Shown here: positions 6,196 through 9,801 of the stretch, one piece after another
Numbering within the stretch: position 1 is the first letter of the stretch
Layout: every line of letters begins with the position of its first letter
Assembly: GCA_021160625.1 (NCBI GenBank)
Contig: JAGHCE010000224.1
Location: forward strand, 1 to 9,801
Origin: Planctomycetota bacterium
GTDB taxonomy: Bacteria > Planctomycetota > DG-23 > SLPQ01
Direction of reading: 5' to 3'
DNA: 9,801 bases
The notes under the pieces: model-generated
Told to the model about the DNA's origin: nothing
Databases searched by the model: none
Seen by the model: only the letters and a program-made list of their open reading frames with translations
Made by a program: the position numbers and the translations under genes

Positions 6196-7404
6196 CTACG
6201 AACAGATTTTGTCCAGTCTGCTGGCGATTTCAAGCCCAAGCGCGCGGCACTCGGCAAGAGCCCGGCCGTCCGGAACGTATTGGACGGCAAGCGGTTCGCC
6301 CACAAGATCCACGCCCATCGATTGGAGAATGTCGGCCACTTGGCGGGCGCCCTCGCCGCTCCAGCCGTACGAGCCAAACGCCGCGCCGACAAGGTTCTTC
6401 GGCTTGAGACCCTTCATATAACACAAAATGTCCGCGACCGTCGGGAACATCTGATTGTTGAGCGTGGGAGAGCCGACCAGAAGCGCCCCTGCGTCGAGCA
6501 TTTCGGTGATAACGTCGCTTCGCCTGGCGGTGCCGAGCGAAAGCATCCTGACAGATATGCCGCCCTCAGCGAGCCCCTCACCGATGGCAAGGGCCATCTT
6601 TTCGGTGCTGTGCCACATCGTGTCATAGACTATGACGGCCTTTCTGGCGGGCTTTTGGACGGCCCATTTGCTGTATAGGTTGAGGATGGTTTCTATCTCT
6701 CGGCGCCAGATGGGGCCGTGGTCAGGGGCAAGGATGTCTATCTCGATGCCGAGGTCTGCAATTTTCGCCAGCAGATTCCCCACGAGCGCCGAGTACGGCA
6801 ACAGTATGTTGGCGTAGTACCTGGCCGCCTCCTGTTCAAGAACCGCCTCATTCAGCTCGTCGGCGAAGCGCTCGCTTGACGAAAGGTGCATCCCGAAACC
6901 GTCCTGCGAAAAGAGAAGCTTATGGGCCGGGAGGTACGCCACCATACTGTCGGGCCAGTGGAGCATCCTGGTTTCGAGAAACGAGAAACGAGCACCGCCC
7001 AGTTCCAACTCCCCGCCGTTCTCGACAGCACTGAACGGATAGTCCGTGTGAAAGTGGGCCGAAAGGCCCTTGACACCCATCAGGGAGGCAAAGACCTTCT
7101 CCGGCTTCACGGCGGCGATCGTATCCATAAGGCAGCCCGTGTGGTCCATCTCGGAGTGATTGGAGATGATGTAGTCGATCTTCGTGCAGTCGCCGATGAC
7201 CGAGCGGATTCTCGCCAGCATCTCATCCTTGAAGGCCGCCTTCACGGTGTCGACGAGCGTTACCTTGTCCGCAATGACGAGATACGCGTTGTACGTAGTG
7301 CCCCTGTCGGTGGCGTAGCCGTGGAAGTTGCGCATATTCCAGTCGATCGCGCCCACCCACCAGACGTTTTTGGTTACCTTCGCCGCCTTGAATACTTCCG
7401 CCAT
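6196..7404 (-). CDS. fprA: FprA-type flavodiiron protein (NO/O2 reductase)
   Basis: This 402-residue cytoplasmic enzyme reduces O2 to water or NO to N2O at a non-heme diiron site. The N-terminal metallo-beta-lactamase-like domain has the ligand set in SNHSEMDHTG (H83, E85, D87, with H88), then H149 in MLHWPDS, D168 in SQDGFG and H229 in PDHGPIW. The C-terminal flavodoxin domain starts near residue 255, with the FMN phosphate loop at YDTMWHSTEKMA (260-271) and later flavin contacts in SPTLNNQ (312-318) and GSYGWSG (344-350). No extra C-terminal rubredoxin domain is fused, which fits the separate rubredoxin gene downstream. ATG 7404 is preferred because GAGGGA (7409-7414) lies just upstream. 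The GTG at 7416 overlaps that site and would add four residues (MRDA). It lies 48 bases after hcp. Confidence 0.95.
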   Translation of the reverse strand: MAEVFKAAKVTKNVWWVGAIDWNMRNFHGYATDRGTTYNAYLVIADKVTLVDTVKAAFKDEMLARIRSVIGDCTKIDYIISNHSEMDHTGCLMDTIAAVKPEKVFASLMGVKGLSAHFHTDYPFSAVENGGELELGGARFSFLETRMLHWPDSMVAYLPAHKLLFSQDGFGMHLSSSERFADELNEAVLEQEAARYYANILLPYSALVGNLLAKIADLGIEIDILAPDHGPIWRREIETILNLYSKWAVQKPARKAVIVYDTMWHSTEKMALAIGEGLAEGGISVRMLSLGTARRSDVITEMLDAGALLVGSPTLNNQMFPTVADILCYMKGLKPKNLVGAAFGSYGWSGEGARQVADILQSMGVDLVGEPLAVQYVPDGRALAECRALGLEIASRLDKICS

Positions 7405-7408
7405 AGCG

Positions 7409-7414
7409 TCCCTC
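7409..7414 (-). promoter_or_regulatory. ribosome binding site deciding the flavodiiron protein start
   Basis: GAGGGA on the - strand lies four bases before ATG 7404 (six from its GAGG core). It overlaps the alternative GTG at 7416, arguing against that start. Confidence 0.65.
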
Positions 7415-7452
7415 ACTTTCGAATAAGGCTCTGTGCCGCCTGCACGGTCCGG

Positions 7453-9102
7453 TCAGCCGAGAATGGCCTTGAGGTCTTCCTCGGCGGTGGCGATCGGGTG
7501 GATGTTGAACTTGTCGACGAGTACCTTCCAAACCGTCGGCGTCACGTAGGCCGGCAGCGTCGGGCCGAGCCGCATATCCCTTATGCCGAGCGCAAAAAGC
7601 GTCAGGAGAATCGCCACGGCCTTCTGCTCGTACCAGGAAAGTATCATCGAAAGCGGCAGCGAGTTGACGTCGGTGTCAAAGGCCTCTGCAAGCGCCGAGG
7701 CAATCTTTATCGCCGAATAGGCGTCGTTGCACTGCCCGATGTCCAGGAGCCTCGGTATCCCGCCGATGTCGCCGAACTCCAGCTTGTTGAAGCGGTACTT
7801 GCCGCAGGCAAGCGTCAGTATCACGCAGTCGTCGGGGACCGCCTGGGCAAGCTCGGTGTAATAATTACGACCGCTCTTGGCCCCGTCGCAGCCGCCGATA
7901 AGGAAGAAGTGACGGATATTGCCGGCCTTTACCGCCTCGATGATCTTGTCGGCCACACCGAGGACCGCCGCGTGCCCGAAACCTACGAGGATGGTCTTTT
8001 CCGGAGCATCTTCCGCGAAGCCCTCGGCCGCAAGCGCCGCGTCGATGACCGGCTTGAAATTGCGGTCCGGGATGTGGGTTACCCCGGGCCACGCGACGAG
8101 GCCGCAGGTGAATATCCGATGCTTGTACGAATCGCGCGGCTTCTGGATACAGTTGGTGGTCATAAGGATTGCCCCGGGGAACTCGTCGAATTCGCGCTGC
8201 TGATCCTGCCAGGCGCCGCCGTAGTTTCCCACGAGGTGCTTGTATTTCTTGAGCTGGGGGTAGCCGTGGCAGGGCAGCATCTCGCCGTGAGTATAGACGT
8301 TTATGCCGGTGCCCTCGGTCTGCTTCAAGAGCTCGTCGAGGTCTTTGAGGTCATGACCGGAAACGACTATCGCCTTGCCGGCAACGGGAGTCACCCTCAC
8401 CGGCGTCGGCTGCGGGTCGCCGTAGGCACCGGTGTTGGCCGTATCGAGGACCTCCATTGTCCGAAGGTTGACCTCGCCGCACTCCAGACACAGCGCAAAC
8501 AGTTCTTCCACCGTGGGACTCGGACTGGTCAGCGCATCAAGGGCCTTGTGGAAAAAGGCGTAGATGCCATCGTCCTCGTGCCCCAGTATCGCGGCATGAT
8601 CAGCATAGGCGGCGGCGCCCTTGAGGCCGTAGGTGAGGAGCTCCTGCAGGCCGGTTATGTCGTCGCCGAAGGCCTCCTTGCGCTTGGTAATAGCGATGTC
8701 CTCGCCCTGCTTGACGAGACCTTCGAGCGTTTCGGCCGGCTTCCAGAGGGCGGGCCCGGAAAGGTTATCAGGTTTCCGGCCCCCTGCGGCTGAGGCCTCT
8801 TCGTAGAGAGTCCTTGCCTTGTCGCGAAGGACGGCCGCTCTGCGGATGAGGATTTCGAGACGCTCAGGGTCGAAGTTGACGTTCGTTATGGTCGTGAAAA
8901 GCGCCTCGGCGGTGAAGCGGTTCACCTCGGAGTCTGTTGCGCCCAGGTCACGCGCCCGGCGCGCGTACATCGAGATGCCCTTCGTGCCATAAACAAGAAG
9001 GTCCTGGAGCGCGGCGGTCTCGGCGTCCTTGCCGCAGACACCCTTGACCGTGCAGCCCGTCCCGCGTGCCGTCTGCTCGCACTGGTAACAAAACATACTC
9101 AT
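7453..9102 (-). CDS. hcp: hybrid-cluster protein / hydroxylamine reductase, class I
   Basis: This 549-residue cytoplasmic enzyme holds a cubane [4Fe-4S] cluster and the unusual hybrid Fe-S-O cluster. Hcp reduces hydroxylamine to ammonia in vitro, and is linked to NO reduction and protein nitrosylation in vivo. The N-terminal cluster motif is C5, C8, C17, C23 (Cx2Cx8Cx5C), the class I spacing of anaerobes and unlike the class II form of enteric bacteria. All hybrid-cluster ligands have clear counterparts: H250 (SGHD), E274 (HGEMLPCHG), C318 (TTNC), C405 (GGCDGAKSGRNYY), C433 (ACGKYRFNK), C458 (GQCNDAYSA) and E492 (WYEQKA). The length is normal. ATG 9102 follows GGAGG at 9109-9113 with a six-base spacer. 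It lies 68 bases after the Rrf2 gene and precedes the flavodiiron gene, giving a stress-defence operon. Confidence 0.97.
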   Translation of the reverse strand: MSMFCYQCEQTARGTGCTVKGVCGKDAETAALQDLLVYGTKGISMYARRARDLGATDSEVNRFTAEALFTTITNVNFDPERLEILIRRAAVLRDKARTLYEEASAAGGRKPDNLSGPALWKPAETLEGLVKQGEDIAITKRKEAFGDDITGLQELLTYGLKGAAAYADHAAILGHEDDGIYAFFHKALDALTSPSPTVEELFALCLECGEVNLRTMEVLDTANTGAYGDPQPTPVRVTPVAGKAIVVSGHDLKDLDELLKQTEGTGINVYTHGEMLPCHGYPQLKKYKHLVGNYGGAWQDQQREFDEFPGAILMTTNCIQKPRDSYKHRIFTCGLVAWPGVTHIPDRNFKPVIDAALAAEGFAEDAPEKTILVGFGHAAVLGVADKIIEAVKAGNIRHFFLIGGCDGAKSGRNYYTELAQAVPDDCVILTLACGKYRFNKLEFGDIGGIPRLLDIGQCNDAYSAIKIASALAEAFDTDVNSLPLSMILSWYEQKAVAILLTLFALGIRDMRLGPTLPAYVTPTVWKVLVDKFNIHPIATAEEDLKAILG

Positions 9103-9108
9103 TGGTTT

Positions 9109-9113
9109 CCTCC
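9109..9113 (-). promoter_or_regulatory. ribosome binding site of hcp
   Basis: GGAGG within AAAGGAGGA on the - strand lies six bases before ATG 9102, favouring it over the second Met at 9096. It is among the strongest sites in the window, in keeping with high expression. Confidence 0.75.
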
Positions 9114-9170
9114 TTTACAATTATGCCGAGGTGCCCTCAAAGACTATAGCCTCCACCGGCAGCCCGGCCG

Positions 9171-9611
9171 TCAGGACGACCCTGCTGTCTCTTTTGGTCG
9201 CTTGGCCAGATGCAGCCTGACATCCGAAAGCCTTGTTGTCTCCAACCGCTCTCTGACGAGCGTGTTGAGTGTCTCCAACAAGTCCCCCAGAATACACTCG
9301 CCGTCGCAGATCGGAGCACCCAGAAGACAATTCACGTCCGTGAGCGGGCCGTCGATGACCTCGTAGATGTCGAGAAAAGTGATTTCCCCGGGTGCCTTCC
9401 CCAGCGTGAAGCCCCCCTTGGGGCCCCTTGCCGACGTCACAATCCCGCTCTTGGCCAGCCTTTGCAGCACCTTTGAGAGATGCGCCTCGGAGGCATCAAG
9501 CGCTGACGCTATTTCCCCGGTCGTCACGATTCTCTCGGGCTCGCCGGCCAACAACGCCACCGTGTGAAAGGCGAGAACCGCCGCCTCGGAAACTTTCAGT
9601 ATTCCCGCCAT
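9171..9611 (-). CDS. Rrf2-family transcriptional regulator, likely Fe-S or NO/redox sensor
   Basis: This 146-residue DNA-binding protein has the Rrf2 layout. A winged helix-turn-helix spans about residues 28-70 (TTGEIASALDASEAHLSKVLQRL, then the wing GPKGGFTL), a linker helix includes ITFLDIYEVIDG (77-88), and a Cys cluster follows at C95, C102 and C106. The spacing Cx6Cx3C differs from the IscR and NsrR patterns I recall, but three Cys after the EVIDG-type linker is the usual Fe-S site of this family. ATG 9611 is chosen because AGGAG (9619-9623) lies seven bases upstream. A longer reading from 9644 would pass through the ribosome site and candidate operator. Its place ahead of hcp, fprA and rubredoxin suggests that it controls them in response to NO or oxidants, in the manner of NsrR. 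Direct NO sensing is inference. Confidence 0.9.
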   Translation of the reverse strand: MAGILKVSEAAVLAFHTVALLAGEPERIVTTGEIASALDASEAHLSKVLQRLAKSGIVTSARGPKGGFTLGKAPGEITFLDIYEVIDGPLTDVNCLLGAPICDGECILGDLLETLNTLVRERLETTRLSDVRLHLAKRPKETAGSS

Positions 9612-9618
9612 TGTGACA

Positions 9619-9623
9619 CTCCT
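9619..9623 (-). promoter_or_regulatory. ribosome binding site deciding the Rrf2 regulator start
   Basis: AGGAG on the - strand is followed by a seven-base spacer and ATG 9611. No other in-frame start has a comparable site. Confidence 0.7.
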
Positions 9624-9626
9624 GGC

Positions 9627-9650
9627 ATATTGGTATTCACGCACCAGTAT
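9627..9650. promoter_or_regulatory. candidate Rrf2 operator (inverted repeat)
   Basis: ATATTGGT (9627-9634) and ACCAGTAT (9643-9650) form an inverted repeat with seven of eight positions matching and an eight-base spacer. It overlaps the predicted -10 box, so a bound dimer would block transcription. Autoregulation by the Rrf2 protein is the natural reading, but no binding evidence is available. Confidence 0.5.
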
Positions 9651-9673
9651 ACTATTACCACCGTGCCGCGCAA
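9646..9673 (-). promoter_or_regulatory. candidate sigma70-type promoter of the defence operon
   Basis: On the - strand TTGCGC (9668-9673) and TATACT (9646-9651) are separated by 16 bases, giving a fair -35 and a good -10 about 35 bases before the Rrf2 start. AGTATACT is itself a palindrome, so a weak leftward/rightward reading is possible, but the - strand has the better -35. Confidence 0.45.
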
Positions 9674-9801
9674 ACAGAAATCACCCGCTGCCTGCGTTTC
9701 CTTCCATTTCCCGCAGTGCCGTATCCGCCGTCCGCCCTGCCTGCCCGTCTCGGTGCCTCCGGCCGCTTCACCAGCGGCGCCGGCTCAGACCGTCGAGGCC
9801 A
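9674..9801. other. window end, no supported gene
   Basis: A + strand frame is open from GTG 9663 to the edge, and a - strand frame is open from the edge to about 9657. Both products are Pro/Arg-rich and featureless, and the GTG lacks a ribosome site. High GC content alone can explain open frames of this length. A divergent or upstream gene cannot be excluded. Confidence 0.4.

Noticed and set aside
6886..8793. A 635-codon open frame on the + strand opposite hcp and fprA
   Set aside because: It lies antisense to two clearly recognised enzymes, its product is Arg/Val/Gly-rich with no motif, and GC-rich codon use leaves opposite frames open.
9663..9801. A divergent gene starting at GTG 9663
   Set aside because: It has no ribosome site and a Pro/Ala-rich product without motifs, and it is cut by the window edge, so there is not enough to support a call.

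Overview
The window reads as GC-rich bacterial chromosome from an anaerobe or microaerophile. It encodes a ferredoxin, an FmdE-family protein, a hybrid-cluster protein, a flavodiiron protein and a rubredoxin, a combination typical of strict anaerobes that must cope with traces of O2 and NO. A lone secreted polysaccharide-lyase-like protein and a dense patch of intergenic palindromes would suit a polysaccharide-degrading lineage such as an anaerobic member of the Planctomycetota/PVC group. That placement is inference from style only, and no marker gene here proves it.

Left half, + strand (about 1-3691): a possible C-terminal scrap of an upstream gene (3-50) is followed by a closely spaced, probably co-transcribed set. 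The set holds a two-cluster ferredoxin-like protein (81-395), an FmdE-family protein with a C-terminal zinc ribbon (480-1079), a TSUP/TauE-type transporter (1114-1872), an ArsP-type permease (1925-3226), a small CPKC thioredoxin-fold protein (3255-3494) and a Cys-Cys repeat peptide (3533-3691). The last appears to be the N-terminal stub of a DGC-type putative zinc-binding protein that stops just after the domain begins. Two unlike permeases with thiol, zinc and Fe-S proteins suggest handling of a sulfur compound or a thiophilic metal(loid), but the substrate cannot be read from sequence.

Middle, + strand (3692-5995): a 169-base gap with no supported gene leads to a secreted 660-residue heparinase II/III-like protein (3861-5843), unrelated in theme to its neighbours. 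Between its stop and the converging operon lie four near-contiguous perfect hairpins (5852-5983), three of them with a CTTG loop. They look like REP-type intergenic palindromes that may also serve as 3'-end structures.

Right half, - strand (9611 down to 5996): an Rrf2-family regulator with three Cys residues, a class I hybrid-cluster protein (Hcp), an FprA-type flavodiiron protein and a 53-residue rubredoxin, with gaps of 68, 48 and 38 bases. This is a coherent nitrosative/oxidative defence operon. Rubredoxin can feed electrons to the flavodiiron protein (NO or O2 reduction), Hcp handles NO or hydroxylamine, and the Rrf2 protein probably senses the stress through an Fe-S cluster. An inverted repeat overlapping a plausible -10 box in front of the regulator is a candidate autoregulatory operator. 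The last 190 bases (9612-9801) hold this promoter region and otherwise no gene I can support.
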